DNA of 64,000 bases from Hafnia alvei (lineage in GTDB: Bacteria > Pseudomonadota > Gammaproteobacteria > Enterobacterales > Enterobacteriaceae). The number at the start of each line of letters is the position of its first letter. Positions within the stretch are counted from its first letter, which is position 1. The notes beneath the pieces are model-generated. The model was not told the DNA's origin, searched no databases, and saw nothing but the letters and a program-made list of their open reading frames with translations. The position numbers and the translations under genes were made by a program. Of this stretch, positions 20,980 to 31,190 are shown piece by piece. Location: positions 3,100,001-3,164,000 of the forward strand of contig NZ_OZ061315.1 in NCBI RefSeq assembly GCF_964063325.1, read 5' to 3'.

Positions 20980-21585
20980 ATGAGCCAGAATCAAAGCCAC
21001 TTTTTTGCCCATCTGTCCCGATTAAAACTGATTAGCCGCTGGCCGCTGATGCGCAACGTTCGCACCGAGAACGTCTCTGAACATAGTTTGCAGGTCGCGT
21101 TTGTCGCTCACGCCCTCGCCATCATTAAAAATCGCAAGTTCAATGGCAATGTTAATCCTGAACGCGTGGCGCTGCTGGCGATGTACCACGATGCAAGCGA
21201 AGTGCTGACAGGCGATATGCCTACGCCTATCAAATACTACAATCCGCAAATTGCGCACGAATACAAAAAAATTGAGAAAGTCGCGCAGCAAAAACTGATC
21301 GAAATGCTGCCACCGGAGTTACAAAACGATTTCCGCCCATTGCTGGATGAACACTACTACACCGAAGATGAGAAGTTAGTCGTTAAACAGGCTGATGCCC
21401 TGTGCGCCTATCTCAAATGTTTGGAAGAACTATCAGCCGGTAATAATGAATTTAAGCTGGCCAAAGCACGCTTAGAAAAAACATTGGATATGCGCTCAAG
21501 CCCTGAGATGGAATACTTTATGGAAGTCTTTATTCCGAGTTTTAGCCTGTCGCTGGATGAGATTAGTCAGGATGAGGTGATGTAG
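20980..21585 (+). CDS. yfbR: 5'-deoxynucleotidase YfbR
   Basis: YfbR is an HD-domain phosphohydrolase that removes phosphate from dNMPs. The metal-binding residues are visible: H35 in [10 protein letters not shown], and H70 and D71 in [13 protein letters not shown], with a later Asp in [13 protein letters not shown]. Its 201 residues compare with 199 in E. coli. A GAGAGAGCG stretch precedes the ATG. It stands downstream of alaA as in E. coli. The long non-coding element R1 starts 32 bp after it. Confidence 0.95.
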   Translation: MSQNQSHFFAHLSRLKLISRWPLMRNVRTENVSEHSLQVAFVAHALAIIKNRKFNGNVNPERVALLAMYHDASEVLTGDMPTPIKYYNPQIAHEYKKIEKVAQQKLIEMLPPELQNDFRPLLDEHYYTEDEKLVVKQADALCAYLKCLEELSAGNNEFKLAKARLEKTLDMRSSPEMEYFMEVFIPSFSLSLDEISQDEVM

Positions 21586-21616
21586 GAATTCATTTGCCAA
21601 GTGTTTATGCGGCCTT

Positions 21617-22149
21617 GGTGTAAAGTTTCGTTCGCCTATCAATAACAGCTATCACATATAGCTAAATCGAAGGCGACCGATGAGGGGCGCCAGCGCGCGC
21701 CCCTTCAATCCTCGCGCTTTTATCCGAGACGCCATCTCCGCGCCGGGTCGGCATGCGCCATCCCTGGCGCCTCCTCCCCTCGTGAAAACATCCTGTTTTC
21801 ACTGCTCTAAATGCCACGACTTAAACTAAAAAACAGATAAAGTTTTTGTCTTTTGTCTTTTGTCTTTTGTCTTTTGGGGTTGACCTTTTCCGGCACGTTA
21901 CCGGACAGCCGAGTGAATCATGCAGGTTAGGATTCGCCTACAGGGATGTAGGCGAAAGAACGGAGGAGCCAGGATGGCGATTGCCGTTCGTTCCGTTAAG
22001 ACCGAAATGATGAAATGAGGGAACCCGCGTAGCGGGCTGGAAGGGGGTGCCAAGCCGGGTTGTTAGGGGGCGGTGATTGGCCCCCTAACACGGACGCCTG
22101 CACGATGTATATGCAAGACTCGGTATTTTAGGCGGACGTAATATGCACT
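21617..22149. repeat. Large modular intergenic element, copy R1
   Basis: A non-coding element of about 530 bp. The left end is GGTGTAAAGTTTCGTTCGCC (21617-21636) and the degenerate right end is GGCGGACGTAATATGCAC (22131-22148). Left hairpin: GGGGCGC/GCGCCCC (21684-21690 and 21697-21703). Right hairpin: 11 bp, 22061-22071 with 22080-22090. The left inner module (21711-21808, CCGCGCCGGGTCGGCATGCG inside) is shared with R2 and, inverted, with R3. The centre is (GTCTTTT)4 at 21848-21875. The right inner module is unique here and has its own 10-bp stem at 21934-21957 and CCCGC/GCGGG at 22024-22036. Confidence 0.75.
21848..21875. repeat. Short tandem repeat (GTCTTTT)4 in R1
   Basis: Four exact copies of a 7-base unit form the centre of element R1. 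The equivalent centre of R2 is a differently phased 8-base repeat (AGACAAAG)3 at 41241-41264, so copy number and period vary between elements. Confidence 0.9.
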
Positions 22150-22199
22150 GCATCTAAGTAAGAGATTAACTCAACACCTTATGCATACAAAATTCCCCA

Positions 22200-24032
22200 T
22201 CAAAACGGAAACAACCACGGCACCACAATCACGCTGGCAATCATCACCAAGATAGTGAACGGCACCCCAATTTTGACGAAATCACCAAAGCTGTAATTCC
22301 CCGGCCCCATCACTAGCGTATTCACCGGTGAAGATACCGGTGTCATAAACGCTGCCGACGCGGATATAGCCACGATCATGGCAAACGGATATGGCGAAAG
22401 ATGCATAGCATGGGCCGTTGCAATGGCTATCGGTGCCATCAGCACCGCGGTTGCCGTGTTGGAAATAAACAGCCCCGTCACCGCGCAGAATACAAACAGG
22501 CTCAACAGCACAATCCTTGGCCCCATGCCGCCGACTAAATCCATCAGCACATCAACCGCCAGCGTAATGCCGCCGGTTTTTTGTAAAGCCAAAGCAAACG
22601 GCAGCATTCCCACGATCAGTATCAGGCTTGGCCAGTGGATAGATTTATAGGCGCTTTCCATATCAATGCAGCGGAATTTGCCCATTAACATGCAGGCAAT
22701 CAGCGCAGCAATGGCGTTAGGCACTTCATCCGTCAACATCATGGCAATCATCAACGCCAGACAAAATAACGCGTGCGGCGCCTGACTTATCGCCGGAGCG
22801 ACGTCATCTACTTCTGCCGGAAGATGCAACACAATGAAATCGCGAGGTTGAAGCTGGAGCTGGCGTATCTGCTTCCAATTACCAATAACCAGTAGAATGT
22901 CACCCAGCTGGAGGGGGTCATTCACCAATTTACCTTCCATCGGCACGCCATCGCGGCGGATACCGACAACATTAAGCCCATAGCGAGTACGGAACGCCAT
23001 TTCACTCAGCGTTTTTCCAATCAGATCGGAATCCGGCACAATCGTGACTTCAGCCATGCCAACGTCACGTGCCTGCTCAGAAAAATACTCGCCGCGCAGT
23101 ACCATAGGCTCAAGCATCTGTTCGGCACAAAATTCGCGTAAATCCACTTCTGAATCTGACATATCAATCAGCAACACATCACGATCTTTCAGCTCGGTAT
23201 TACCGATCGCACTCACCATCACGCGACGGAATTTACGCCAGCGCTCAATTCCCACCACGTTAGCGCCATAGCGGCTACGCAAATGCAGCTCATCTAGCGT
23301 ATGGCCGATGAGCGGTGAACCACTGCGCAAAGCCAAACGACGAGCTCGCCCTGTGAGTTTGTAATCACGAATAAGATCGCGGAAGGTACGGCGTTTCCAG
23401 CTGTCTTTATCGTTGTCGTCCTTGCCACTCGCCAGCCAATTTCTCGCCACCAGCATGTAGCCCACGCCCATCAGCAAAACGATAATCCCCACCGGAGTCA
23501 CGCTAAAGAAGCTTAAGCCATGAAATCCTTCACGAACTAATTCACTGCTGACGATCATGTTTGGCGGCGTCGCAACCAGCGTCATCATGCCGCTAATCAG
23601 TCCAGCAAAACTCAGGGGCATCAATAAACGTGCCGGTGATATTTTCATCCGTGCGGCCACGCTGAGCACCACCGGAATGAATATGGCCACCACCCCCGTC
23701 GAGCTCATCACCGCCCCCAATGCCGCGACGGTGATCATCAGCAAAACGAGCATTTTAGCTTCGCTATCGCCCGCGACCTTCACCAGCCAATCGCCAACCT
23801 GATAGGCAACACCGGTGCGAACAAGGCCGTCACCAATAACGAATAATGCAGCAATCAAAATAACGTTGGGATCGCTAAATCCGGCGGTTGCCTCACTCAG
23901 TGACAGTGCTCCACTGAGCACAAAGGCAATAATGATCAGCAATGCTACGACATCCATGCGTAACTTGTTGGTAGCAAAAAGAACAATGGCAATCAGCAAT
24001 AACGTCAAAACCCACAATAATTCGCCGTTCAC
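22200..24032 (-). CDS. yfbS: SLC13/DASS family transporter YfbS with two TrkA-C domains
   Basis: A 610-residue inner-membrane protein like E. coli YfbS (610). N-terminal and C-terminal hydrophobic halves of the citrate/anion transporter (CitMHS/DASS) type, with [17 protein letters not shown] and [18 protein letters not shown], flank two RCK-C/TrkA-C domains around residues 210-390 ([19 protein letters not shown] and [20 protein letters not shown]). The substrate is unknown. The start is the GTG at 24032 (VNGEL), with GGGAG 7 bases upstream; the frame extends 18 codons further without support. Confidence 0.92.
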   Translation of the reverse strand: MNGELLWVLTLLLIAIVLFATNKLRMDVVALLIIIAFVLSGALSLSEATAGFSDPNVILIAALFVIGDGLVRTGVAYQVGDWLVKVAGDSEAKMLVLLMITVAALGAVMSSTGVVAIFIPVVLSVAARMKISPARLLMPLSFAGLISGMMTLVATPPNMIVSSELVREGFHGLSFFSVTPVGIIVLLMGVGYMLVARNWLASGKDDNDKDSWKRRTFRDLIRDYKLTGRARRLALRSGSPLIGHTLDELHLRSRYGANVVGIERWRKFRRVMVSAIGNTELKDRDVLLIDMSDSEVDLREFCAEQMLEPMVLRGEYFSEQARDVGMAEVTIVPDSDLIGKTLSEMAFRTRYGLNVVGIRRDGVPMEGKLVNDPLQLGDILLVIGNWKQIRQLQLQPRDFIVLHLPAEVDDVAPAISQAPHALFCLALMIAMMLTDEVPNAIAALIACMLMGKFRCIDMESAYKSIHWPSLILIVGMLPFALALQKTGGITLAVDVLMDLVGGMGPRIVLLSLFVFCAVTGLFISNTATAVLMAPIAIATAHAMHLSPYPFAMIVAISASAAFMTPVSSPVNTLVMGPGNYSFGDFVKIGVPFTILVMIASVIVVPWLFPF

Positions 24033-24137
24033 GACATCTCCCTTTGTGAATTTACTCCGGTAAACTTTGTACGCCAGAGGCCGCATTGATGGACTGCAAT
24101 ACCGATGGCATGGGATAGAAACAGCTTAAGAATGCCA

Positions 24138-24166
24138 TAAAAAAAGCCCCGTAATCACGGGGCTTA
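24138..24166 (-). terminator. Rho-independent terminator of hxpA
   Basis: On the minus strand AAGCCCCGTGATTACGGGGC forms a 7-8 bp GC-rich stem followed by TTTTTTTA. It lies 24 bp after the hxpA stop. Confidence 0.93.
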
Positions 24167-24189
24167 ATCATATTTAGATCAATTACTCT

Positions 24190-24849
24190 TTATAACGCAT
24201 GGATTACCACGTAATCCCCTTCCTTCTCAACGCCTATTTGCGTTAGCGAAGTCAGGTTGAGATCGACCAAATCCAGCTTAGGTGCATCCTGAGGTGCATT
24301 AACCGCGATCACCTGACAGCCCGCCGACAGCCCAGAAAGGATCCCTGCCGCGGCGTCTTCAACAACCACGCAATCACTCACCGCCAGACCCAGTTTTTGC
24401 GCACCCAGTAGATAAGCATCAGGCTCAGGTTTACCGCGAGCAACCTGCTCCGCCGTGATAAACACATCCGGCTTTGGCAGCTGGCCTGCAGCGCGGCGGG
24501 CGTAGGCCACGGGAATCGATCCTGATGTGACGATCGCCCATGGAATGTTGAGCTCATCTAAGCGATCCAGCAACGCTTTCGCCCCGGGCAACGCGGTAAC
24601 ACCATCCGTATCGCGTGATTCAATTTCTTCCAACCAATCATATTCTTGTTGAATACGATCTTCGCTCTCACAAGACATAAAATGCCGCAGCGAGGTGATG
24701 GCTTGTTTGCCGTGGATAAAATCCAGAACCTCCTGTGGGTCCACGCCCTGACGTTTCGCCCAGTTTACCCACGAGCGTTCAACGACCGGCAGCGAATCCA
24801 CCAGTGTTCCATCCAAATCAAACAAAAAACCTTTGCACTTCACAGGCAT
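24190..24849 (-). CDS. hxpA: HAD-family hexitol/sugar phosphatase HxpA
   Basis: HxpA (YfbT) is a small cytosolic HAD phosphatase that acts on sugar and sugar-alcohol phosphates. Motif I FLFDLDGTLVDS gives the nucleophile D11 and acid/base D13. Motif II is VTSGS, motif III is the lysine of RGKPEPDAYLLGA, and motif IV is VVEDAAAGI. The length is 219 (E. coli 216). The neighbour yfbU is 9 bp upstream of its start, suggesting co-transcription. Confidence 0.93.
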   Translation of the reverse strand: MPVKCKGFLFDLDGTLVDSLPVVERSWVNWAKRQGVDPQEVLDFIHGKQAITSLRHFMSCESEDRIQQEYDWLEEIESRDTDGVTALPGAKALLDRLDELNIPWAIVTSGSIPVAYARRAAGQLPKPDVFITAEQVARGKPEPDAYLLGAQKLGLAVSDCVVVEDAAAGILSGLSAGCQVIAVNAPQDAPKLDLVDLNLTSLTQIGVEKEGDYVVIHAL

Positions 24850-24858
24850 TCCTCTGTT

Positions 24859-25353
24859 TTACGCGTTAATAATTTGTGCAATCTCCACTGCGCTCAGATG
24901 ATACTGGCGCGGGCATGATTGCCAGATTGACAGCATACGCTGGTATTTATCCCACATTTTGGTCTGGGCATTGAATCCATGCGTACCTGAATCGAAGTGA
25001 GTGTAACGCCCTTCAGTACCCACCATAAAGCGCACATAGCTGAGATAGCGCGATTCCGTTGCCGCATCAAAGCCCAAGAACTCAAGACGACGAGGCTCAA
25101 TATCTTGTTTTTCTTTTAAATTATTGAAAGACACCTGCAGTGCATGGTGCATTTCCATAATATTGATAATCGTGCGACAGGTATCTTCGCTCAGCTCGCC
25201 AAAATCACGATCGAGTTCGCGCATCTGCAGACCAAAACCGCGTTCGATGATGGTTTGTAAACGACGATAACGCTCGGCGTTATCCGGATCCATCATGGTC
25301 ATCATCTTGTATTGGTTAGAAAGAATCAGGCGTTGCGCGTTAGTCATTTCCAT
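24859..25353 (-). CDS. yfbU: YfbU family protein
   Basis: A 164-residue protein of the conserved YfbU family, the same length as in E. coli. It is all-helical and highly conserved ([38 protein letters not shown]). Its molecular role is not established; overproduction in E. coli has been linked to cell death. The frame opens five codons earlier, but GAGG lies 9 bp before the ATG at 25353, which matches the family start. Confidence 0.94.
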   Translation of the reverse strand: MEMTNAQRLILSNQYKMMTMMDPDNAERYRRLQTIIERGFGLQMRELDRDFGELSEDTCRTIINIMEMHHALQVSFNNLKEKQDIEPRRLEFLGFDAATESRYLSYVRFMVGTEGRYTHFDSGTHGFNAQTKMWDKYQRMLSIWQSCPRQYHLSAVEIAQIINA

Positions 25354-25552
25354 CTTTGATATCCTCATCGAGCGGCGAAGGTCGAACCTAGGCCGGGGTC
25401 AAGTCATGTAAAAGGTGAACTGTATGTTTCGCAGCATGGCATAAGCCTGACATTCTAAATAGTGCTGAACATCACTTTTTTGATTTGGAACGGGGTTTCA
25501 TGAATGAGAAACTGCTGTAAATTGCTAGCTGGGTATTTTTTTAGCAAAAGAA

Positions 25553-25598
25553 GTGTGTTTTTGCTACAAATCGATAACTCAAACGAGCAAAAACACAC
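25553..25598 (-). terminator. Hairpin downstream of yfbV
   Basis: GTGTGTTTTTGCT (25553-25565) and AGCAAAAACACAC (25586-25598) form a perfect 13-bp stem with a 20-base loop, 12 bp past the yfbV stop. TTCTTTTGC follows on the minus strand. Confidence 0.75.
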
Positions 25599-25609
25599 GC
25601 CTCCATCGT

Positions 25610-26065
25610 TTAAATATCATCCAAAAACGTTTTATCTAGCTGTTTAAATGCGCGCTGCAAAACATCGGCCAGTGACTGATAGGTTGGCGTTCCTTCCACC
25701 GGAGCCTGTGCTTTTCCTGCTTCCACCAGCTTGGCGCGAATTTCATGAAACCACTGCAATAAGGTTGGCGGCAACGGCGTCACAGAACGTTTACCTAACC
25801 ACCAAAGCCCTTGCATCGGCAAACTGCAGGCAAACAGCGCCGTGGCAATCGCAGGGCCAAGCTGGCCGCCCAACGCAATCTGCCAAGTTAACGTAAAAAT
25901 GGCGATCGGCGGCATGAAGCGCACGGCAAAGCGCGTCACCTTCGCAATACGATTTTCAGGAAACATCGGTGCCAAGCGTTTATCACTCGGCCACGTCTTC
26001 ATATATGTCTGGCCGCGTTGAAAAATCTGGAACCACCCTACGTGGCCGGTTGGCTTAGATGTCAT
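25610..26065 (-). CDS. yfbV: UPF0208 membrane protein YfbV
   Basis: A 151-residue protein, the same length as E. coli YfbV, with two predicted membrane helices (about 48-90) in the conserved core [20 protein letters not shown] and a cytosolic C-terminal region ending KTFLDDI. It is linked in E. coli to chromosome organisation (Ter macrodomain insulation). It is divergent from ackA, as in E. coli. Conservation of sequence and position makes the identification firm. Confidence 0.93.
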   Translation of the reverse strand: MTSKPTGHVGWFQIFQRGQTYMKTWPSDKRLAPMFPENRIAKVTRFAVRFMPPIAIFTLTWQIALGGQLGPAIATALFACSLPMQGLWWLGKRSVTPLPPTLLQWFHEIRAKLVEAGKAQAPVEGTPTYQSLADVLQRAFKQLDKTFLDDI

Positions 26066-26469
26066 AGGAACCTCAACTTCATTTATAAAAAATCAAAAAA
26101 CAGTGTAAAATCACAACGTATACTTAGCGGTCTTAAATTTATTTTGTTTTTGGCATCCGCAATCGGTATCCTAGCGCGGCCTTGAGGCCTGTAGAAGCAA
26201 AAACAACGTTAATAAAGTGTTTCATTAACGACTGCTTCTTAAAGCTAAGTTTTCAGCATTAAGACCCTGTACAATCTGACAGCGTCTGGCGAAAACCTTG
26301 CCGGCAACGCAATGCTTTTTTGAGCACCGCGGTTTTTTAATGCGATGTTCTTCATCATGACGAATTAACACTACGCATGATGTTAATCATAAATGTCGAC
26401 GACATATTACGCTACGCTTAATGTCTGATTGACTCAATTTCTAACCACGCATAACAAGTAGGTACTTCC
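26066..26469. promoter_or_regulatory. Divergent yfbV / ackA control region
   Basis: The 404 bp between divergent genes hold both promoters. An inverted repeat ATTAACA-N10-TGTTAAT lies at 26364-26387, about 85 bp before the ackA ATG, and could be an operator. In E. coli, ackA is raised in oxygen-poor conditions by FNR and ArcA, but I see no clean FNR box. No other gene or repeat is visible. Confidence 0.5.
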
Positions 26470-27669
26470 ATGTCGAAGCTGGTACTGGTTCTTAACTGCG
26501 GCAGTTCATCACTGAAATTCGCTATCATCAACGCAGCCAACGGTGAAGAACACCTGTCTGGTTTAGCAGAATGTTTCAGCCTGCCTGAAGCCCGTATTAA
26601 ATGGAAAATGGACGGCGCTAAGCACGAAGAAGCCTTAGGCGCTGGCGCTGCTCATAGCGAAGCCCTGAACTTCATCGTTAATACTATTCTGGCACAGAAG
26701 CCTGAACTGTCTGCATCTTTGACCGCTATCGGTCACCGTATCGTGCACGGCGGCGAGAAATTTACTGAATCAGCGCTGATTACTGATGAAGTACTGCAAG
26801 GTATTAAAGATGCGATCCCGTTTGCGCCTCTGCACAACCCTGCGCACCTGATCGGTATCGCTGAAGCGTACAAATCTTTCCCTAACCTGAAAGACAAAAA
26901 CGTTGCTGTATTTGATACTGCTTTCCATACCACTATGCCGGAAGAGTCTTACCTGTACGCCCTGCCGTACAGCCTGTACAAAGACCACGGTGTACGTCGC
27001 TATGGCGCACACGGCACCAGCCACTTCTTCGTTAGCCAAGAAGCAGCGAAAATGCTGAACAAGCCAGTTGAAGAACTGAACGTGATCACTTGCCATCTGG
27101 GCAACGGTGGTTCTGTTACTGCGGTTCGTAACGGTAAATGTGTTGACACCTCTATGGGTCTGACTCCGCTGGAAGGTCTGGTAATGGGGACTCGCTCTGG
27201 CGATATCGACCCAGCTATCATCTTCCACCTGCATGACTCTCTGGGTATGAGCGTTGAGCAAATCAACAAACTGCTGACCAAAGAATCTGGCCTGTTGGGT
27301 CTGACCGAAGTCACCAGCGACTGCCGTTATGTTGAAGATAACTACGAAACCAAAGCTGACGCTAAGCGCGCAATGGACGTATTCTGCCACCGTCTGGCTA
27401 AATACATCGGTGCTTACACTGCGCTGATGGACGGTCGTCTGGACGCAGTCGTATTTACCGGCGGCATCGGTGAAAACGCAGCGATGGTACGTGAACTGAC
27501 TCTGGACAAACTGGGTCTGCTGGGCTTCGAAATCGATCACGAACGCAACCTGGCTGCACGCTTCGGCAAATCTGGCACCATCACTAAAGATGGCAGCCGT
27601 CTGGCCGTGGTTATCCCAACCAACGAAGAGTTGGTTATTGCACAAGACGCCTCTCGTCTGACTGCATAA
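26470..27669 (+). CDS. ackA: Acetate kinase
   Basis: AckA makes ATP from acetyl phosphate and ADP, or activates acetate in reverse. The 399 residues start with the phosphate-1 motif [16 protein letters not shown]. Also present are [12 protein letters not shown], the [10 protein letters not shown] substrate loop and the C-terminal [10 protein letters not shown] adenosine motif. AAGTAGGT precedes the ATG. It is followed by pta, with an ERIC element in between. Its codon use is markedly biased to highly expressed codons compared with its neighbours. Confidence 0.98.
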   Translation: MSKLVLVLNCGSSSLKFAIINAANGEEHLSGLAECFSLPEARIKWKMDGAKHEEALGAGAAHSEALNFIVNTILAQKPELSASLTAIGHRIVHGGEKFTESALITDEVLQGIKDAIPFAPLHNPAHLIGIAEAYKSFPNLKDKNVAVFDTAFHTTMPEESYLYALPYSLYKDHGVRRYGAHGTSHFFVSQEAAKMLNKPVEELNVITCHLGNGGSVTAVRNGKCVDTSMGLTPLEGLVMGTRSGDIDPAIIFHLHDSLGMSVEQINKLLTKESGLLGLTEVTSDCRYVEDNYETKADAKRAMDVFCHRLAKYIGAYTALMDGRLDAVVFTGGIGENAAMVRELTLDKLGLLGFEIDHERNLAARFGKSGTITKDGSRLAVVIPTNEELVIAQDASRLTA

Positions 27670-27679
27670 GACGCATCTC

Positions 27680-27707
27680 AACACCGTCAGCCAAGGCTGG
27701 CGGTGTT
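27680..27707 (+). terminator. Hairpin after ackA
   Basis: AACACCGTCAGCC and GGCTGGCGGTGTT form a 13-bp stem (one G-T pair) with a 2-base spacer, 10 bp after the ackA stop, followed by ATTTAAA. It probably attenuates read-through into pta rather than stopping it fully. Confidence 0.7.
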
Positions 27708-27721
27708 ATTTAAACGGCTTA

Positions 27722-27847
27722 TATACCCAAGTATTTCATGATGCAGGAAGGCGGCAATCGAATGAATCCCGATGAGCTTACATAAGTAAGTGATTCGGGT
27801 GAATGAGTGCAGCCAACACCCCTGCATCTTGAAAGGCGACGGGGATA
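27722..27847. repeat. ERIC element between ackA and pta
   Basis: A 126-bp copy of the same palindromic family as 1601-1727 (TATACCC ... GGGGATA, core AAGTAAGTGATTCGGGTGAA). It lies between the ackA hairpin and the pta ribosome site, 78 bp before the pta start, and so in the pta leader of any ackA-pta transcript. Confidence 0.92.
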
Positions 27848-27925
27848 AACTATCCGACCAAGTTCACCGCGCTGTACCAACCGTCGTTCGTTCGGCCTGT
27901 TGAACAACCGTAAAGAGGTTTTATC

Positions 27926-30079
27926 GTGTCACGTACAATTATGCTGATCCCCACCAGCACCAGCGTTGGCCTGACCAGCGTTAGCTTGGGTGTCATTCGC
28001 TCTATGGAGCAAAAAGGTGTTCGTCTGAGCGTCTTCAAACCTATCGCACAGCCACGCACCGGCGGCGATTCTTTAGATCAGACCACCACCATTATCCGCG
28101 CTAACTCTTCTATTCCTGCCGCTGAACCGCTGCGCATGTCTCACGTTGAAACGCTGCTGAGCTCTAACCAGCAGGACGTGTTGATGGAAGAAATCGTTGC
28201 TCGTTACCACGAAAATACCAAAGACGCAGAAGTTGTTCTGGTTGAAGGCCTGGTTCCAACCCGTAAGCACCAGTTTGCTAACGCGTTGAACTACGAAATC
28301 GCCAAAACCCTGAACGCTGAAATCGTCTTCGTTATGGCGCTGGGCAACGACTCCGCTTCTCAGGTTAAAGAGCGTATCGAACTGGCTCGTTCTAGCTTCG
28401 GTGGCAGCAAAAACAAAAATATCACCGGCGTTATCATCAACAAGCTGAATGCACCGGTTGACGATCAGGGCCGTACTCGCCCAGACCTGTCTGAAATCTT
28501 CGATGATTCCAACAAAGCAAGCATTGCCAATCTGGATACTGCACAGCTGGTTGCTAATAGCCCACTGCCAGTTCTGGGCTGTGTGCCATGGAGCTTCGAA
28601 CTGATTGCCACGCGTGCAATCGATATGGCGAATCACCTGAAAGCACGTATCGTGAATGAAGGCGACATCAAAACGCGTCGTATCAAGTCTGTGACCTTCT
28701 GCGCACGCAGCATTCCTCACATGCTGGAACATTTCCGTCCGGGTTCACTGCTGGTGACTTCCGCTGACCGTCCTGACGTTCTGGTTGCCGCTTGTCTGGC
28801 TGCAATGAACGGCGTGGAAATCGGCGCGATCCTGCTGACCGGCGGTTACGATATGGACGAGCGCATCGCTAAGCTGTGCGAACGTGCATTCCAGACCGGC
28901 CTGCCAGTCTTCATGGTGGACACCAACACGTGGCAAACCTCGCTGAGCCTGCAGAGCTTCAATCTGGAAGTTCCTGCTGACGACCATCAGCGCGTTGAGA
29001 AACTGCAAAACTACGTCGCAAGCCACATTGACAGCAAGTGGATTGATTCCCTGTCTGCGGCTTCTGAGCGTTCACGTCGCCTGTCTCCTCCGGCGTTCCG
29101 TTACGAACTGACCGAGCTGGCGCGTAAAGCATGCAAACGCGTTGTTCTTCCAGAAGGTGACGAGCCACGTACCGTTAAAGCAGCGGCTATCTGTGCTGAA
29201 CGCGGCATCGCTGAATGTGTCCTGCTGGGTAACCCAGAAGAAATCCAGCGCGTTGCAGCGGCTCAGGGCGTTGTTCTGGGTAAAGGCATCGAAATCGTTG
29301 ATCCAAACGTAGTACGTGAGCAATACGTTCCACGTCTGGTTGAACTGCGTAAAAGCAAAGGCATGACCGAAGTTGTTGCTCGCGAACAGTTGGAAGACAA
29401 CGTTGTTCTGGGCACGCTGATGCTGGAACAAAACCAGGTTGATGGTTTGGTTTCTGGTGCGGTTCACACCACGGCTAACACCATTCGCCCACCGTTGCAG
29501 CTGATCAAAACTGCACCGGGCAGCTCTTTGGTATCTTCTGTGTTCTTCATGCTGCTGCCTGATCAGGTTCTGGTTTATGGCGACTGCGCGATCAACCCAG
29601 ACCCAACCGCAGAACAGCTGTCTGAAATCGCTATCCAGTCTGCAGACTCTGCCGCTGCATTCGGTATCGAACCTCGCGTAGCCATGATCTCTTACTCAAC
29701 CGGTAACTCTGGTGCGGGTAGCGACGTTGAGAAAGTTCGCGAAGCAACACGTCTGGCTCAGGAAAAACGCCCTGACCTGATCATCGATGGCCCGCTGCAG
29801 TATGATGCGGCGATCATGGCTGACGTGGCTAAGTCTAAAGCGCCTAACTCCCCAGTTGCAGGCAAAGCAACCGTGTTCATCTTCCCAGACCTGAACACCG
29901 GTAACACCACTTACAAAGCGGTACAGCGTTCTGCTGACCTGGTCTCTATCGGGCCAATGCTGCAAGGCATGCGTAAGCCGGTTAACGACCTGTCCCGTGG
30001 CGCGCTGGTAGACGATATCGTCTACACCGTTGCTCTGACGGCGATTCAGGCTGCACAAGCTGCCGATGCTGCTAAGTAA
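27926..30079 (+). CDS. pta: Phosphate acetyltransferase
   Basis: Pta converts acetyl-CoA and phosphate to acetyl phosphate, the first step of acetate overflow. The 717 residues (E. coli 714) have the three-domain enterobacterial layout: an N-terminal BioD/DRTGG-like P-loop region ([18 protein letters not shown]), a middle DRTGG domain, and the catalytic C-terminal PTA_PTB domain (from about 390) with [15 protein letters not shown] and [18 protein letters not shown]. The start is GTG, with AAAGAGG upstream. A terminator follows. Confidence 0.98.
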   Translation: MSRTIMLIPTSTSVGLTSVSLGVIRSMEQKGVRLSVFKPIAQPRTGGDSLDQTTTIIRANSSIPAAEPLRMSHVETLLSSNQQDVLMEEIVARYHENTKDAEVVLVEGLVPTRKHQFANALNYEIAKTLNAEIVFVMALGNDSASQVKERIELARSSFGGSKNKNITGVIINKLNAPVDDQGRTRPDLSEIFDDSNKASIANLDTAQLVANSPLPVLGCVPWSFELIATRAIDMANHLKARIVNEGDIKTRRIKSVTFCARSIPHMLEHFRPGSLLVTSADRPDVLVAACLAAMNGVEIGAILLTGGYDMDERIAKLCERAFQTGLPVFMVDTNTWQTSLSLQSFNLEVPADDHQRVEKLQNYVASHIDSKWIDSLSAASERSRRLSPPAFRYELTELARKACKRVVLPEGDEPRTVKAAAICAERGIAECVLLGNPEEIQRVAAAQGVVLGKGIEIVDPNVVREQYVPRLVELRKSKGMTEVVAREQLEDNVVLGTLMLEQNQVDGLVSGAVHTTANTIRPPLQLIKTAPGSSLVSSVFFMLLPDQVLVYGDCAINPDPTAEQLSEIAIQSADSAAAFGIEPRVAMISYSTGNSGAGSDVEKVREATRLAQEKRPDLIIDGPLQYDAAIMADVAKSKAPNSPVAGKATVFIFPDLNTGNTTYKAVQRSADLVSIGPMLQGMRKPVNDLSRGALVDDIVYTVALTAIQAAQAADAAK

Positions 30080-30096
30080 TCTCTGATTACGCGTTC

Positions 30097-30127
30097 AAAA
30101 GGCTCCTAATTGGGAGCCTTTTTTATT
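30097..30127 (+). terminator. Rho-independent terminator of pta
   Basis: AAAAGGCTCC and GGGAGCCTTTT form a stem with a short AT loop and a run of T, 18 bp after the pta stop. Confidence 0.93.
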
Positions 30128-30276
30128 TCTATTCCCTTCATATGCACCTTGCTCCTGAAAATACAAATTCCTAAAATTTAATTGCTCTTTCATTATGCAA
30201 ACAAGCTCAAAGTTTTATCATATTTTTTTGTTAGCATTGATTAACATTGCTAATAAATATGGAGTTAAATTGTCTA

Positions 30277-31119
30277 ATGACTACACAAAGGATTCAGAAG
30301 TACATTCGCTTGTTTGTATTACTTTTTATCTCACTCATATCTCTAGTTGCTTATGCATTCATTGCCAAGCTACCATTAGAGGAGTTAATTAAAACTATCG
30401 CTATCTCCGTCTTTGCCACCGGTCTTGTTATGTGCGTATATGAATATATTTATGTCAGCCGCGGCGACAAATATTTTGAAGAGATCATCGGCAAAAAAAT
30501 ACCTATCTACTTAAAAATGAAAGAACGGGGTATTGAAAATATATCCGATTCCTTTGAGCTCGATACTTATCAAGATAAAATCATTAACAGTAAAAAATTA
30601 ACCGTAGTGATGAATGATGGTAAATCATTCATTAGCGCAAACTCTGCTATTTTTAAGAAAAGACTCAATATACCTGGCAAGGAAACCAACCTAGTACTGC
30701 TTGACCCTAGATCTGAATTTATAAACTTGCTGAATAGAAAGAATGGGAAAAGCGACTCTGAGTATTATCAACGCAAGCTGATTAACATTTTTGATGAAAT
30801 ATTCCATGATTATGAGGTACACAAAGATCATGACTTCAAAATTTACATTCACAGCATGTTTAATACCATGTCTGTCATTATCTTTGATGATATTGCGATG
30901 ATAAGCCTTTATCGCTTGTCGCCAGGAAAATCGATCGTCCCACACTTTGAATTGAAAAATACAGGTGAAGGTTCAGAGTATGCTGAGGTCGTCAATGACG
31001 TTAATAAATTGCTAAGCAATCAAGATATTGTCGATATCATAACTAAAGAAAATATATCGAAACTTAAAAGTGATGTTAATCAGATAATAAATAAAGACAA
31101 AATTGGCACGGCAGCATAG
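30277..31119 (+). CDS. AT-rich orphan membrane-anchored protein of unknown function
   Basis: I do not recognise this gene. The product (280 residues from the ATG at 30277; in-frame TTG 30247 and ATG 30259 lie upstream) has two N-terminal membrane helices (about 11-32 and 38-60), then a soluble domain. The region with VVMNDGKSFI, NLVLLDPRSEFI, FKIYIHSMFNTMSVIIFDDI and ISLYRLSPGKSIVPHFEL resembles, in pattern only, degenerate phospholipase-D-like sensing domains next to transmembrane helices. Base composition is much more AT-rich than its neighbours, suggesting transfer. GGAG is 12 bases before the chosen ATG. It stands alone between pta and the PTS operon. Confidence 0.75.
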   Translation: MTTQRIQKYIRLFVLLFISLISLVAYAFIAKLPLEELIKTIAISVFATGLVMCVYEYIYVSRGDKYFEEIIGKKIPIYLKMKERGIENISDSFELDTYQDKIINSKKLTVVMNDGKSFISANSAIFKKRLNIPGKETNLVLLDPRSEFINLLNRKNGKSDSEYYQRKLINIFDEIFHDYEVHKDHDFKIYIHSMFNTMSVIIFDDIAMISLYRLSPGKSIVPHFELKNTGEGSEYAEVVNDVNKLLSNQDIVDIITKENISKLKSDVNQIINKDKIGTAA

Positions 31120-31134
31120 TAGGCCCTGCACCTA

Positions 31135-31169
31135 AAAAACAAATGCCATAATATATGGCATTTGTTTTT
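31135..31169. terminator. Bidirectional terminator
   Basis: AAAAACAAATGCCATA and TATGGCATTTGTTTTT form a 16-bp perfect stem with a 3-base loop between two convergent genes. The A-run and T-run make it a terminator in both directions. Confidence 0.92.
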
Positions 31170-31190
31170 ACATCATACTTTCAAAGCAAA

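Noticed and set aside
21848..21875. Possible CRISPR-like array in element R1
   Set aside because: The repeats are 7 bp with no spacers; this is a simple tandem repeat.
26770..27684. Long open frame (304 codons) antisense to ackA
   Set aside because: It mirrors ackA, whose strong codon bias removes stop codons from the opposite strand; cysteine- and phenylalanine-rich translation with no family likeness.
30195..30392. Small frame before the orphan gene
   Set aside because: Overlaps the orphan coding sequence out of frame and has no ribosome site.
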